Positions 43,475-56,224 are shown, numbered from the stretch's first letter. The stretch: DNA of 64,000 nucleotides from Inia geoffrensis (GCA_036417435.1 CM070911.1:8060001-8124000); one strand, 5' to 3'. Notes: generated by a model from the letters alone, not told the origin. Numbers and translations: made by a program.

Positions 43475-46320
43475 AATTTGAGAGTAACATGATTAGATTT
43501 GCATCTTGTAATAAGTAGTTTGGCTGGAGAATAGAATAAGAAGGCTAGAAATGCTGGAGGAAAGAACACCAAGGGAGAAAATACCGTAACAATTTAGAAA
43601 AAACATGACCACTTGAAAAAAGAAAGTAGCAGTGAGAAGTGAATGATTTTTAGGAGATAACACTGACAGGATCTGGTGACTGACTGAATGTGAGATTAAG
43701 GATGCAGTTACCCAGATTTCTGGCTTGATCCAAGCTAGGACAGTGGAAAGAATCATTGATTCCTGATTAGAGGAAATGAAGATACAAGAGCAAAGAGAAA
43801 AATATATAGCTGGAGATATGTTGATCTTGAAGTGTCTATGGTATCCAAGTGGAGATGCCTAAGTAGGTGGCTGGAACTGTGAACCTGAATCTGAGAGACA
43901 AATTTTCATATGGAAAAAGGGAAGTCAGCAACATACAAAAGATAAAGAAAGTCCTAAAACTGATACAAGCTTAAGAAGAAGACAAAGAATGCATTAAAAG
44001 GGGGGAGGGGTTCCCACTCAAGAGAGGAAAAAGAGGCAGCAAAGGAGCCTAAGAAACAACTAGAGATGCTCTGAGTAACTGTTACAGAAGTCAAGAGACG
44101 ACAATAATTCTAGAAATTTTAAGTACTTCTGAATATTCAATAAAATGATAGCTTTAGCAACAAGGAAGTCAGCAGGACCTTGAAGCAAGCAGTGTTAGCT
44201 GAGTGACGAGAGTAGACTGCAGTGTACTGAGTGAACAGAAAAAAAGTCTAGGGCTTTGTTTTGCTGGGGAGGGGGCAGAAGGCAGAGAGAATTAAGATTT
44301 CTTTCTAGAAGTAATTTGGTTATTTGCTTTGTTTTAGGTGAGATATTAGGACAAGTTTAGCAACATGAGAAAGAATCAGAATTAAGAGAAAGATTAAAAG
44401 ACAAAATAGAGTTAATCAGCAGGAAGGATAGAATGAGATCCAAAGCACAGCTGGAGAATCAGGCTGAGACAGAATGATGGACATCTCATCCTCTGAAACA
44501 GAAGGAAAAGGGAGAACAAATGGTACAGAGGAGATAAACTGATGAGTCAAGTAGCAGGAAATTTAAGGGATCTCCTTCTGATGGCTTCTGTTTTCTCATG
44601 AAGTAGGAAGACCATCTGTGGAGAATACTTTGTTTCTTAAGTTTAAAGAAAGAAAAAAAAAAGTTTAAAATAGCACCTATGGAGAATGAACAGAATTGCT
44701 CTGCAGCCCTGACAGCTCTTGCAGGGACTGGAGACCATGAACTCCTAGTACCACTAATCGGGGCAATTTGTGATTTTTCTCCATCAGTACTCAACAAACA
44801 CCTTTTGTGTAAGCCACAGAGACAAAATGACCCAAAATCTAGGTTTTACCAGATGCACATGATAGAAATTCAACAGAGCAAGGAAACTGAAAATTCTAGC
44901 AAGAGTTCTGAAGTGACAGACAATGGATTTTTGCCTGCTTATAAAGGAAGCATTTGGTGGAGAGAGGTGTCAAAGGAACTGCAGATCTTGGAAGCACTGA
45001 TGAGTGGGTTTAGTAAAAGCATAAGGGATCAGTGTCAGGAGCAAGAAGTTTAAATTAATGATCTCAAAGGTAAAGCTGATTTCAGGTAATAGTGAGGTCC
45101 ATAGTAGCTTCATGGGAATAAGCAAATGAATCAAGTGAAGATAAAGACCACGAGAGATGAAGAAACCGTGTGAAGCCAGGGCCCTGGATACTCTGTTCAC
45201 ATAAACACTGATTTCTTCTGGAATGGTGGCACAACCTTGCAGAAAAAGGAAGTCTGTAAGCCAGAAGCCTATGTCTTCAGTGAGCAAGAGAAGATGTATA
45301 CCCCCAACTACACAAGACTCAACAACAGGAATTTTATCAGGAAGGTTTTATAGGCACTGCAGCGGAACGAAGGAAACCCCCTCCTACCCTTTCCTACACT
45401 GAGATATGTAGAGAGTAAAAGCAGGTTCAAGTTCCAGAAAAGAGGGCTTTCTCTCCAGAGAAAGATAGGTGTTATTTAAACAAATATAAAAGTAACATTC
45501 AGGAAAGAATTTGAAGATGCAAGTGATTATGTTAACCTTAGAAGAAGGGTGGGAAAGTTTTTAAAAAGCAGGGGAAGAACAGGCAGGGGAACAAGAGTGA
45601 GAAGAGATGTGTGTGTATAAGGGCTTATATCTTCAGGCAGGAAAAGGCAACAATGAAATGAGATTTGGTGGGGTCACTGCATGGGAAGGTAGCTAAGAGA
45701 ACAGGTTTCAAGAGTTCTCTGGAAGAAAAGACATCAGGCCTCTCAGGAGTCTGCCAGTGCCTGGAACAACTGCAGTTAGAAAAGTCTGTTTCTAGTGTGT
45801 GAGAAGACTCAGACTTCTTTTGGAAGGAGCCAAATGAAATTTGGATGAATTGTATTGGCTTAAGGCTACATGCTAGGACCATCAGGCAAAAGCCTCATTG
45901 CTTAGGCTTGGTCTGTTAAGAACTGAGAAAAGCGTACCATCTATCTCAGATTATAGAAATCAACATTTGTCCCTGACCACAGATAACCCCCTGTTTGGAG
46001 CTTTGTTATGTTTAGCGCTAGGTGCTATGTCACAACACCTAGTAGAGTGTGATAAAGAAATAAAAACATCTCATTAACCAAATAAGATATCCCTCCTTTA
46101 GATCTGATTCCTCGTTTGTAAAATGAAGGGGTTGAACTAGAACCACTACCATTAAGTTAAGAGCCAACCCTCTCCCTCCCCCACAAAAGGAGGCAGCAAA
46201 CCTTACATATAAACTACCAGTTGGGAGTCAGACTAACCATTTGCCAAAGCTTCCTAAACACATACTAAGTGCTATAGGCTCTGTGCTAGATACTGAGAAG
46301 AGACATAAAAATGAATACTA
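43475..46320. other. Purine-rich sequence, possibly an unnamed old repeat
   Basis: About 2.8 kb richer in A/G than the neighbouring DNA, with phrases such as 'gtatccaagtggagatgcctaagtaggtggctgg' and 'atggcttctgttttctcatgaagtaggaag', which I associate with ancient mammalian interspersed repeats but cannot name. A 124-codon open frame (44679-45053, +) and minus-strand frames of 85-105 codons have no recognisable domain, and I do not call them genes. Confidence 0.3.
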
Positions 46321-46324
46321 TATA

Positions 46325-46465
46325 ACTGTATAAGGTGATGGATGTTAACTAAACTTACTGTGGTAATCAGTTTGCAACATATATAAGTCAAGAGATTATG
46401 CTGTACATCTGAAACTTATGCAGTGCTGTATGTCAATAATATGTCAATAAAAATGAAAGGAAAAC
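46325..46465 (+). repeat. L1 3' end fragment
   Basis: 'gttaactaaacttactgtggtaatc', 'gattatgctgtacatctgaaactta' and 'gtcaataatatgtcaataaaaa' give the standard L1M 3' terminus. Confidence 0.75.
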
Positions 46466-46561
46466 AAATTATCTTTAAAGCATTTATGCCCCATTACCAT
46501 AAAAACTAGATTTTAGTCCCCATATTGCCAATAAATTGAGATATAAAAGTTAACAAAGAAG

Positions 46562-46763
46562 GGGCTTCCCTGGTGGCACAGTAGTTGAGAGTCCGCCTGC
46601 CGATGCAGGGGACACGGGTTCGTGCCCCGGTCCGGGAAGATCCCACATGCCGTGGAGCGGCTGGGCCCGTGAGCCATGGCCACTGAGCCTGCGTGACCGG
46701 AGCCTGTGTTCCGCAGCGGGAGAGGCCACAACAGTGAGAGGCCCGTGTACCAAAAAAAAAAAA
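46562..46763 (+). repeat. CHR-2-type SINE, short TSD
   Basis: Standard head (GGGCTTCCCTGGTGGCACAG) and body with an A tail. The short duplication AAAGAAG flanks it at 46555-46561 and about 46764-46770. Confidence 0.9.
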
Positions 46764-46879
46764 AAAGAAGTACTTGTAAGCTTTATTTTTAATTTTTTAA
46801 GTTTTTTTGAAGTGGACCATTTTTAAAGTCTTTATTGAATTTATTACAATATTACTTCTGGGTTTTTTCTTATGTTTTG

Positions 46880-46990
46880 GTTTTTTTGGCCACGAGGCAT
46901 GTGGGATCTTACCTCCCTGACCAGAGATCGAACCTGCACCCCTTGCATTGCAGGGCTAAGTCTTAACCACTGGATCGCCAGGGAAGTCTC
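46880..46990 (-). repeat. Older short tRNA-derived SINE (CHR/Bov-tA-like)
   Basis: In reverse, 'ggcatgtgggatctta', 'ccctgaccagagatcgaacc' and 'aaccactggatcgccaggg', with a T-rich tail on the left. It belongs to the same older type as the element at 10126. Confidence 0.75.
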
Positions 46991-46994
46991 TGTA

Positions 46995-47627
46995 TCTGTT
47001 TTTTAATGCAAGAGGGGGGGAAATGAAACACCAATATGCTGTTATATTATGCACAGAGAAAGGGAAAGTGATACCCTGATGCGTTAAAAAGTGGTTGTCT
47101 CAGAAGACTGAGATCAAAATGAGAGGGCTAAGAAGAGAACTTACATTTACTTCTATAATTTTTAAGATAGACATGTATTACTTTTGCAGTTAAAAAATGA
47201 AGTTTATTTTGTTTTTTTGTAGATTGACAAAAGCAGAGGAGGAAAGAGAGCATTCCAGGTAGAGACAAAAGCTAAGAGTATAAAAAACATGATATATTCA
47301 ATTATTGGTGAAAAGATGATTGGTCCTGTTCACTCTCTTCCTTTTCACATCTCTGAAGATAAGTCTCTATCCCCCAAAGCCCATCATCCGTGAGCCATGT
47401 CCTGCTATTATGGAGACAGATAGATAGGCACCTAAGCATAGAGACCAACCACAAAACAGAAAACAGTCTATGCTGAAGACTCTATTCTAAGAAAAAACAC
47501 TGAAATTTAAAAAATAAATAAAAGTACATAAAATTCATTTCCTAACTCATAAATGCCACAACAGGGAAAGTGTTTAACGTATCACCATAACAGTGGCTAC
47601 CAAAAGAACTCTCCCCATATTCATTTC
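46995..47627. other. Host DNA with a possible old L1 end
   Basis: The segment 47080-47200 vaguely resembles an L1M 3' UTR ('gtggttgtctcagaag', 'gacatgtattacttttgcag'). Otherwise nothing is recognised. Confidence 0.3.
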
Positions 47628-47641
47628 AATTATGCCTGGAT

Positions 47642-47770
47642 GGGGAATTCCTTGGTGGTCCAGTGGTTAAGTCTCCGAGCTTCCAATTCAGGGGATGAGG
47701 GTTCGATCCCTGGGAACTAATAAGATCTCAGATGCCACGCAGTAAAGCCAAAAGATTAAAAAAAAAAAAA
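47642..47770 (+). repeat. Older short tRNA-derived SINE, with TSD
   Basis: GGGGAATTCCTTGGTGGTCC head, B-box 'ggttcgatccctggg' and poly(A) tail. The 14-bp duplication aattatgcctggat / aattatgtctggat lies at 47628-47641 and 47771-47784, with one mismatch. Confidence 0.85.
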
Positions 47771-47784
47771 AATTATGTCTGGAT

Positions 47785-48128
47785 ACCAATTCAGTTTTTC
47801 TAGCCTGTAGGAATACAAATTACAAATTCATGAGGTTGTTAAACAGTTGACAATGGACTTATTATAATAAGACCCACCTCTGTTACCAGATCCTAAGTCC
47901 CCAAATCAGCTCCGAAATTACACGAGCCAAGAAAATCAGTTACTGATTGCGTGGCCGTCAATACAGAATGATCATATACTATTATGCTACCTGTGTATAT
48001 TTTTCTAGATGATAAATTTATAATTACCCTGGTATACCTAAAGACCAGAATCTATATTACAGCATAACATCTGCAATTTACATCTTCCAAACTATACTTG
48101 ATCGTTGCTCCTAAACTTACCTGTGTTA
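47785..48128. other. Host DNA, no feature recognised
   Basis: AT-rich, with no gene or repeat recognised. Confidence 0.4.
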
Positions 48129-48142
48129 AGAAATGTAGGCCA

Positions 48143-48474
48143 GGGGACTTCCCTGGTGGCACAGTGGTTAAGAATCCACCTGCCAATGCAGGGAACACGG
48201 GTTTGAGCCCTGGTCCGGGAAGATCCCACGTGACGCAGAGCAACTAAGCCTGTGCGCCACAACTACTCAGCCTGCACTCTAGAGCCCACGAGCCACAACT
48301 ACTGAAGCCCGTGCGCCTAGAGCCGGTGCTCCGCAACAAGAGAAGCCACCACAATGAGAAGCCTACACACCACGATGAAGAGTAGCCCCCGCTCTCTGCA
48401 ACTAGAGAAAGCCCACGCGCAGCAATTAAGACCCAACGCAACCAAAAATTAATTAATTAATTATTTTTTAAAAA
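48143..48474 (+). repeat. CHR-1-type SINE (long form), with TSD
   Basis: Head GGGACTTCCCTGGTGGCACAG, body with repeated 'ccacaactact' blocks and 'gcaactagagaaagccc', and an AATTAATT/A-rich tail. The 14-bp duplication agaaatgtaggcca lies at 48129-48142 and 48475-48488. Confidence 0.93.
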
Positions 48475-48488
48475 AGAAATGTAGGCCA

Positions 48489-51400
48489 AAATTTGCTAAG
48501 TTCAAGCCACAGTTAAGAACTGTTGGTGCAACCCAAATGCTCCTGTAAACCTTATATAAAGCATAATTAATATTCTTGCAAGTGAATAATAAAATGGTTT
48601 AAAAATTCTGTCATGACTCTTCCTCATATATTTATGTCAGGATTTCTGAAATCTTAAACATTACATAAGAACACCAGACTCTGTTTTGATAATTCAGTAT
48701 CATACCTACTGAAAAAGAATAAACATCAGTTGGGAAAAAGTGACATTTGCAGTGCAATAAAGTAATCCAATGAATGCACATAAGCAAATATTCACCCAAT
48801 GAAATGAATTATCCTCATTAAATTAAAAAATAAAAATGCCACCACTTTTCATTCATTAATTTAATACTTAAGAGAATTGAACATGTGCAAATTAATGTGC
48901 TACCTTTTTGGAAATATCAGGCTAACATCAGGAGACTGATTCTGTATGTACATACCTTTTTGAAGACAGAGACATATAAAACATAGGCTGTGTTACACAT
49001 AGTTCTGCAACTGCCTGTAAAACAGCTAAAGTTCTGTTCAGTTTACAGAAACTAGCACATATAGTTTCGCACTGAATTTAATCTTCACATCTCCTTGAGG
49101 TAGACAGATAGAGTCTTGTAAATTATCACTCATGGACAGAAAGATAATTAATGAGACACCTAATTAATTAACACCAGTCTTCTGACTCTAAATCCAGCAT
49201 TCTCTCCATTATACTACTCTGCTTCTCTTCTAAAAATACGCTTGAAAAGAATCCAGCCATTTCATTTTTTTCCATCTTTACTACCTTAGACCAAAAAAAA
49301 ATTCTTAAGGAAAAAATTCATCTGTATTTTCATATATGAATACAGCTTAAACAGGATTCATTTTATGGACTTATTACAATGGAATTTTACTTACAGAAAA
49401 TAATTTGAAATAAGCAAGTCATTGTTCAGATTTTTTTAACTTTTATTTCACAAATTTGTTTTAACTTGGACCAAACTAAAAAATTCTGTTTATAAGTGAG
49501 GACAAGAAGCACAGTAAAACACTATGCCAGGGACTTACATTCTCCATATCATCTTGAAAGACAAAACTTCCTTATGCTAAAATTTACAGCAATCCCCCCT
49601 CTACAACTCCCTCCCTCCAAAATCAGTAATTAATTTCTTAAAAATGTAAGTGTTTTACTTTATGACTTCCCTCTGAAGGAAATTTCATAAGCCAATTTGT
49701 ACTAGTTTCCTTTTATTAGTTCTAAATTTAGTTTTATTTGTATCATCCACTGTTTTCCTATTATGGAAATATCTTAAATGTGGAAAACAAATCTGCTTTC
49801 AGTAATGCCTTCAAAATTTGTACTTTTACAGCTTCCCCTTTTATACAAAAATATATGCTTGCAGCAGAAATAGTTTATCAGAACTACCAGTAAAATCCTT
49901 TAGTTCAGTTTTCTCATTCTTTTATAATGTAATATCTTGCTTTTGTGATTAAGTTTTTCACTAGCCTGAATATAAGATTAACAAAACACATTCATACTCT
50001 AATTTTAAATTTTGCAATATATTCCACTTAAGCTACAGTCAGAAATAATACCTTAAAATTTTTTTAGCATGGATATGGCATAAGGAACCATGAAGTCTGA
50101 AATTAAACTGCATTTTGTCAAGTATTTAGAAAGCTGACTAAAGCAATAAAATACTGAGGTATTATGGAATAGGGATTCTAATCACTAATCAATGTAAAAT
50201 GTTTCTAAATCAGAAAAACACTTCCAATGAAATATTAGTAAATCATATGTAACAAACTTCAAAAGACAATAGCAGAAGTATATTAAGGCAGTAAAAGAAG
50301 GGTCACCCAATTTCAGATGTTTCACATTTGTAGTTATCTTTCTATTTAGCAATCATTTGGAAAGGATGGATATGTTTTAAAAGATAAGCTGTCACAAAAT
50401 TTTAGGGCTTTAAAGATACTCTTACTTATGTATCACCCTAGTCTCATAAATATTAGTTAATTGTGCCTTGGCCACAATTATGCAGTTTTATTAGCCACAA
50501 GATAAAATCTACAAAAGGTGAGTTGCTGAAGATTTCAAAAAAAAAGACAAGTCACAACTGCTATTCCTCTAAGAGCTTGACTATTTTGACAAGAATCAAT
50601 AAATGCAAATTTTAATTTTCAAATGTATGAAATGTGCACATATCCCTTAACCACCAAAATTAAAATGGCCTAAGAACAGGAAATCTGATATACAAATACT
50701 TTAGTGAATGAAAACTATGGATATCTTAAACACTGCCTATGAATCATCTGGATATCTCTAATTTTAAATGATGTGAAGGGAAATAATTGCAAAGAATGTA
50801 TACTTTTAAAAAATCTAAACAGTAACATGTTAATAAGATGACTATTAATGCAACCAATGACTTGAAGGCTGCTTTGAAAATAAAATTTCAAAATAGTTTA
50901 ATATGAGGGTTTTGAATATTTTACAGTATTTTTTTGCTTGCTTGTAAAGAGGCCACAAAATAATTTTTGAATGATTTTATTATTTTTTTCAACACAGATA
51001 ACAATCACAGACATATAAACCATCCTGCTTTAGGTGCTATTCTCTGAAGGACCATACATTTCTAGTGAAATTCTTCTTCCTAAATTAAATCAACTGTCAG
51101 GGAATAAAAAGACTGTCACTATTTTCCCATCGTCATTTGTTAAATGTAAAGCATCAGAATTATATATTTCTAAGACAGTAAGTCTCTGTAGACTATATTT
51201 CCCACTGAAGGGTAAAATGTAATGATAACATTTCTACATTGAAATTTGTATTGTGTATATTTTACTACAATAAAATTTTTTTTATTTCTCTTTGGTGTAT
51301 CTTGTCTGATTCTCCTTTCATAAAAGCTCAGCAAGTTAAATTTTCTTCTAAAATGAGAAAAAGAAAAGCCCTGGTCTGATTCCTATGGAGCTCTAAAAAA

Positions 51401-51540
51401 AGATACAAAATGTGATGACACTTGATATTTCAGAAAATCTGGCATCCCTCCATACGCCAGGCGTTTTCCACATACACAATTCTGTGTGCCAGAGATCTGA
51501 ACCATTTGATTTTGGCTTTTTTCAATCAGTATAAGAAGCA
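48489..51540. other. AT-rich host DNA; one MIR relic
   Basis: About 3 kb of AT-rich sequence without a recognisable gene. A reverse-orientation MIR-like relic is visible at about 49075-49215 ('aatcttcacatctccttgaggtag', 'ccagtcttctgactctaaatccagca'). The rest is unassigned. Confidence 0.45.
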
Positions 51541-51547
51541 ACACATA

Positions 51548-52020
51548 GTGTTTCTCAAACTCTGACCTGCAGATTACCTGAATCAGAATCAACTGAGATG
51601 GGACTTCCCTGGTGGCGCAGAGCTTAAGAATCCACCTGCCAATGCAGGCGACACGGGTTCGAGCCCTGGTCCGGGAAGATCCCACATGCCGCAGAGCAAC
51701 TAAGCCTGTGCGCCACAGCTACTGAGCCTGTGCTCTAGAGCCCTGGAGCCACAACTACTGAGCCCGCTCGCATAGAGCCCGTGCTCCACAACAAGAGAAG
51801 CCACTGCAATGAGAAGCCCACGCACCACAAGGAAGAGTAGCCCCTGCTCACCACAAATAAAGAAAGCCCGCGCACGGCAACAAAGACCCAACACAGCCAA
51901 AAATAAATAATAAATAAAATTTTTTAAAAAAAGAATCAACTGACATGCTTGTTTAAATGCAAATTCCTGGCCCCACTACAGACAATCTAAATCACAATAT
52001 CTGACACCATTTCCACCAAG
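51548..52020. mobile_element. MER5A-like hAT relic split by a CHR-1 SINE
   Basis: The left part 'agtgtttctcaaactctgacc...gaatcagaatcaactgag' and the right part 'gcttgtttaaatgcaaattcctggcccc' read in order like a MER5A-type non-autonomous hAT element. The SINE 51601-51931 is inserted between them. Confidence 0.65.
51601..51931 (+). repeat. CHR-1-type SINE (long form), nested, with TSD
   Basis: Head GGACTTCCCTGGTGGCGCAG, typical long CHR-1 body and an AAATAA-rich tail. The duplication agaatcaactgagatg / agaatcaactgacatg lies at 51585-51600 and from 51932, with one mismatch. Confidence 0.93.
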
Positions 52021-52185
52021 CACCCTAGCTGTGATTCTGGCTTTCATCAGGTAATTCTGACTTTCTGGCTTCCTTCAAGCCTCTCTGAGCCATAAATATA
52101 AAAGAAGAAAAAAAAATCCTCCTTTTCTCAGATACCTTTTGCACCCAGTGGCCCCTCTGCCAATCTTTGAATACTGCACCTCTCA

Positions 52186-52370
52186 GCTCAGTGGTTCCCA
52201 CATTTTCCTGCACTTGAGAATCAGATGTGGAACTTTTAAATCTCCCGATCCCCAGGTCACACCACATACCAATTAGAACGGGTGAGGGTGGATTCCAGGC
52301 ATCAATATTTCTAAAAATCTCTAGTTGAGTCCTATGTATAACAAGGTTTGAAAATTACTGCCTTAGCCAC
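52186..52370. mobile_element. MER5A-like hAT relic
   Basis: It starts 'cagtggttcccacattttcctgc', continues 'gatccccaggtcacacc' and ends 'aaggtttgaaaattactgcc', the layout of MER5A with short inverted ends. It lies 165 bases from another such relic. Confidence 0.7.
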
Positions 52371-53400
52371 TGGCTTTAGCAGATATAGATAAGAAAAATC
52401 TCAACTAAAAGGACCTCTAAGAGCTAAGACATAAACTGTATTGGTATTAAATTAAGTTTTTAAATTTCCAGATATATGAATATATTTTCCCTTTTTATTT
52501 TAATCCAGTAGGGAAATTTTTCCAATGCATTCATTAAATTAAAGCTTAAGATTACCTTTTTGAAATAATGTAAAACAAAAAGAAAAATTGTTTCACGTTG
52601 AATGCAACTAATGTAGTATCATACCATGCATTTAAAGTTCAGAGAAAAAATTTGTCATTATTTAATTTGCATACTAATTTCAGTGATTATATTTTGGGAA
52701 ATATAATCATGGAAACCCAGTACAAAAATTCAAAGTCTGTGTTTTAGATATTTAAAAGCAATTCCAAATATTCAGGTAACTCCAAATTTTTCTAAATTTA
52801 GAATAGATGGAATATTGTTATTAACATTAATACTACATTTTGCATTATCTCTTTTCCCAATTTCTGACTTGGCATATCATTTCCCTGAAACAAAATCGCA
52901 ACTTTGATATCTTTTCCTCTATTCTTTACTAATTCCCATAGATGCTGGTTATATAACCTGTTAGCAGCACTTGATGAAATCTAATGGTCCATGAAGAAAA
53001 AATTTTTTAAATTTTGATTCTTTTAACAAAGGCACACTAGTCAACCATAATACACCATTTTTAACCATTCAACTTCAACCTGAACTTTATCCACTTTGTA
53101 ACACAATAAAATATGGCCCTATTTATTCAATGCACAAAAGTCTCAAGTGCCACAAACTGTAACTCTATAAGTTATCCCCAAAAGGTAAAGCATTTTTCAA
53201 AATCATATTAATGTTTAAACATATAATACTTTAAATATTTTTACAGGGTTTAAACATACAAAAACACATTTCACTACACCTTGCAGGCCTCAAAGTGCAT
53301 GACAACTGTGCTAGTGCACTTCCCTGGCAGAAAAATAAATATCACTCTGACCAAAAATTTTTTAAGTTCATCTTTAATATATTAAAGCATCTTAAACATT
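52371..53400. other. AT-rich host DNA, no feature recognised
   Basis: No exon, RNA gene or named repeat is recognised. Confidence 0.4.
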
Positions 53401-53415
53401 AAAAGAATTATTTCC

Positions 53416-53614
53416 GGGCTTCCCTGGTGGCACAGCGGTGAGAGTCCACCTGCCAATGCAGGGGACACGGGTTTGTGCCCCGGTCTGGGAAGATCCCACA
53501 TGCTGCGGAGCGGCTGGGCCCGTGAGCCATGGCCACTGAGCCTGCGCATCCGGAGCCTGTGCTCCGCAACGGGAGAGGCCACAACAGTGAGAGGCCCACA
53601 TACCGCAAAAAAAT

Positions 53615-53641
<27 letters not shown>
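53416..53641 (+). repeat. CHR-2-type SINE, with TSD
   Basis: Standard CHR-2 head and body with a tail of AAAAC units. The 15-bp duplication aaaagaattatttcc lies at 53401-53415 and 53642-53656. Confidence 0.94.
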
Positions 53642-53645
<4 letters not shown>

Positions 53646-53656
53646 GAATTATTTCC

Positions 53657-54139
53657 TAAATTTTCCCTTCAATGCTCAAAAAAAGTCCCACATGTGGTTA
53701 TCTCTAATAAAAACTAAAAAAAAAAAATACAATCACCAAAACTAAAGCTAAAGCGAAAACTTCAATTTCAATAAGCATACTTTTGTGACTTCTAAAGGAA
53801 TCATACTGAAATACAAGGTGAAACAGTAGGGTCATATCCTGATACAGAATGCACAAATAAGGCAGTTACTGTTATATCTGAAAAGAACACTATTTTGGTT
53901 AAGTTCCAAAACTTTGCACATAATGTAATCCCCAAAATCAATATCCAATGCCACCAACAAACAAGAAGAACATTTTTTTGTTGTTAAATTCAGGTGGGTA
54001 CTCAAAGAATAAACCAAAAGATGAGCGCAATATACAGCATTTTAAATACCAACAGTTATCATCCATCCTCAAAGGAACCAAGTTACTAAACTGATACTAA
54101 GAATTGTTGCCTGATCTTCATGTAAAACAGAAAAGTATA
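53657..54139. other. Host DNA, no feature recognised
   Basis: AT-rich, with nothing recognised. Confidence 0.4.
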
Positions 54140-54335
54140 GGGCTTCCCTGGTGGCACAGTGGTTGAGAGTCCGTCTGCCAATGCAGGAGACACGGGTTCA
54201 TGCCCCGGTCCGGGAAGATCCCACACGCTGCAGAGCGGCTGGGCCCGTGAGCCATGGTCGCTGAGACTACGCATCCGGACAACGGGAGAGGACACAACAG
54301 TGAGAGGCCCGCATACGGCAAAAAAAAAGAAAAAG
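54140..54335 (+). repeat. CHR-2-type SINE with internal deletion
   Basis: Standard head, but about 15-20 bases ('agcctgtgctccgc' region) are missing between 'cgcatccgga' and 'caacgggagagg'. The tail is A-rich. Confidence 0.88.
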
Positions 54336-54339
54336 AACA

Positions 54340-54510
54340 AGGTATTGATATATGCTACAACGTAGATGAAGCTCAAAAACATTATGCTAGGTGAAAGAAG
54401 CCAGAACAAATGACTGCATATTGTGTCATTCTATTTGTATGGAATTTCCAGAAAAGAAAAATTTATAGAAACAGAACAGAATCAGTGGTTGGCTGGGGCT
54501 AGTAATCAGA
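54340..54510 (+). repeat. L1 3'-UTR fragment
   Basis: 'atatgctacaacgtagatgaagc', 'ctaggtgaaagaagccagaac', 'tgtcattctatttgtatgga' and 'cagtggttggctggggct' match L1M 3' UTR order. Confidence 0.75.
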
Positions 54511-55802
54511 ATGCCTGATAATATCTGAAAAGTTTTCAAAACAGTCATTCATAGTGACTTGTAATAACACTCTTGAATCCTGATCAAAATCTCTCATGCT
54601 CTTTGGCTTTGTTTTTAATTTTGTTAATGAATATTGCCTTACCATTAACCACAGCCAACATGCCATTTTAAGGAATTTCACCCTGCGAACACACCACCAG
54701 CATTTCATTTGCCCTTACTCATGAAACGCTGTTTCAACACAGGCATCACCTAGGTACGTAAGAAGGAACTGGATATGTTTAACCAGAAGAAAAGTTAGGG
54801 GGTAGAGAGAACAGAAGACACATGATAAATGATAAAGGTTGTTCAGTCCACATGAGCTGTTTTTACTTCACCTAAAACACTGAATAAAAGTAGCTTAAAT
54901 ACTTTCCAAGACAAACTGCTTCAGCACAATCCAGAGAATATTCAAATCACAATTCACTTTCCTGCTTGACTTCCAATTAATTCTACCACCCAAACCTTCC
55001 AGTTAATTCTATCACCCATATCCTCTCTGCATATACACGTTTACTTATCTTCCTTCCCATAGATAGATAAGAAATAAGTGACAAGAACGTATACCAAAAT
55101 TTTTACTTGGGGAATACTTTAGTATCTCTTCAAGCAGGGATATATTTCTACAGTTTATCACTCCTGTTACTTAAAAAAGAATTATTTGTTAGTTTATTCA
55201 ACAAATATTTACAAGACATATCAAGAGGAAAACAAAAAAGACCCAGGTCCTAAAAGAGCTTGTATTCTGTCCATTAAATAAACTCAAAAGCCAAGAAGTA
55301 CATAAGACTAAACTTGGTATCTTAAGCATTCCTCATCACAAACATCCAGGTAATTAAGATAATGCCAACCCTGCTCTGCTCCGTTTCTATCTAAATAAAG
55401 TAATAGGAGGCTCTGCTATTCATGTCCATGGCATAAAAAATAACCCCAACAATGAAATGTTAAGAATTAGTTCCAAGTCTATAATCGCTTGAAAATAAAG
55501 AAAATTCCTATCAGTTGCTTTATAACTTAAAAAGTCTGAAACTCTTTTAGAGAATAAAAGAAATGAGACACTGAGTACTAAGTGATCAGTTAACTATAAC
55601 CAAAAAAAAAAAAATTATAGAGCACTTCAGATATCAGACCTGAAAAATCCATACCTTACCAAAATGAAGCAACAAACCATATAATCATTCTTGGACTTAG
55701 AAACATTCCCCAAAAGATTATCAATGATGAACCAAAAGTGAACCTCAATATTTCCTTTTTCTCTGTCTCTGTCGATCTCTGTCTCTCTCTCTCTCTCTCA
55801 CA

Positions 55803-55841
<39 letters not shown>

Positions 55842-56004
55842 AAACAGAAATGCTAAACCCAAATGCTTTCTAAAAAGATAAGTGAAGGTCATCTGGGACA
55901 CTGAAATGAAGAATTTACAAATATATCTCTGTAATTTAATCATACTTCAAAGGAAAAGAAAAAGTACAGATGATACAGATGAGAGGAAAGGAGAATGATT
56001 CCAA
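54511..56004. other. Host DNA, no gene recognised
   Basis: No exon or named repeat is recognised apart from the dinucleotide microsatellite at 55781-55846. Confidence 0.4.
55781..55846. repeat. Compound (TC)n-(CA)n microsatellite
   Basis: About ten TC units (55781-55800) are followed by about twenty CA units with interruptions, to 55846. A minus-strand open frame reads through it as Cys-Val and Glu-Arg repeats and is not a gene. Confidence 0.95.
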
Positions 56005-56015
56005 AGATAAAGTGA

Positions 56016-56224
56016 GGGCTTCCCTGGTGGCGCAGTGGTTGAGAGTCCGCCTGCCGATGCAGGGGACGTGGGTTCGTGCCCTGGTCCGGGAAGATCCCAC
56101 ATGCCGTGGAGCGGCTAGGCCCGTGAGCCATGGCCGCTGAGCCTGCGCGTCCAGAGCCTGTGCTGCGCCAACGGGAGAGGCCACAACAGTGAGAGGCCCG
56201 CGTACCGCAAAAAAAAAAAAAAAG
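56016..56224 (+). repeat. CHR-2-type SINE, with TSD
   Basis: Standard CHR-2 with a poly(A) tail. The duplication gataaagtgag lies at 56005-56015 and 56225-56235. Confidence 0.93.

Noticed and set aside
44679..45053. 124-codon open frame as a host exon or small gene
   Set aside because: No recognisable domain, no clear splice-site pair and no partner exon. The region also resembles an old repeat.
48143..48474. CRISPR-like repeated blocks in long CHR-1 SINEs
   Set aside because: The repeated 'cacaactact' blocks are irregular internal parts of a known SINE type in a mammalian genome, not regular repeats with unique spacers.
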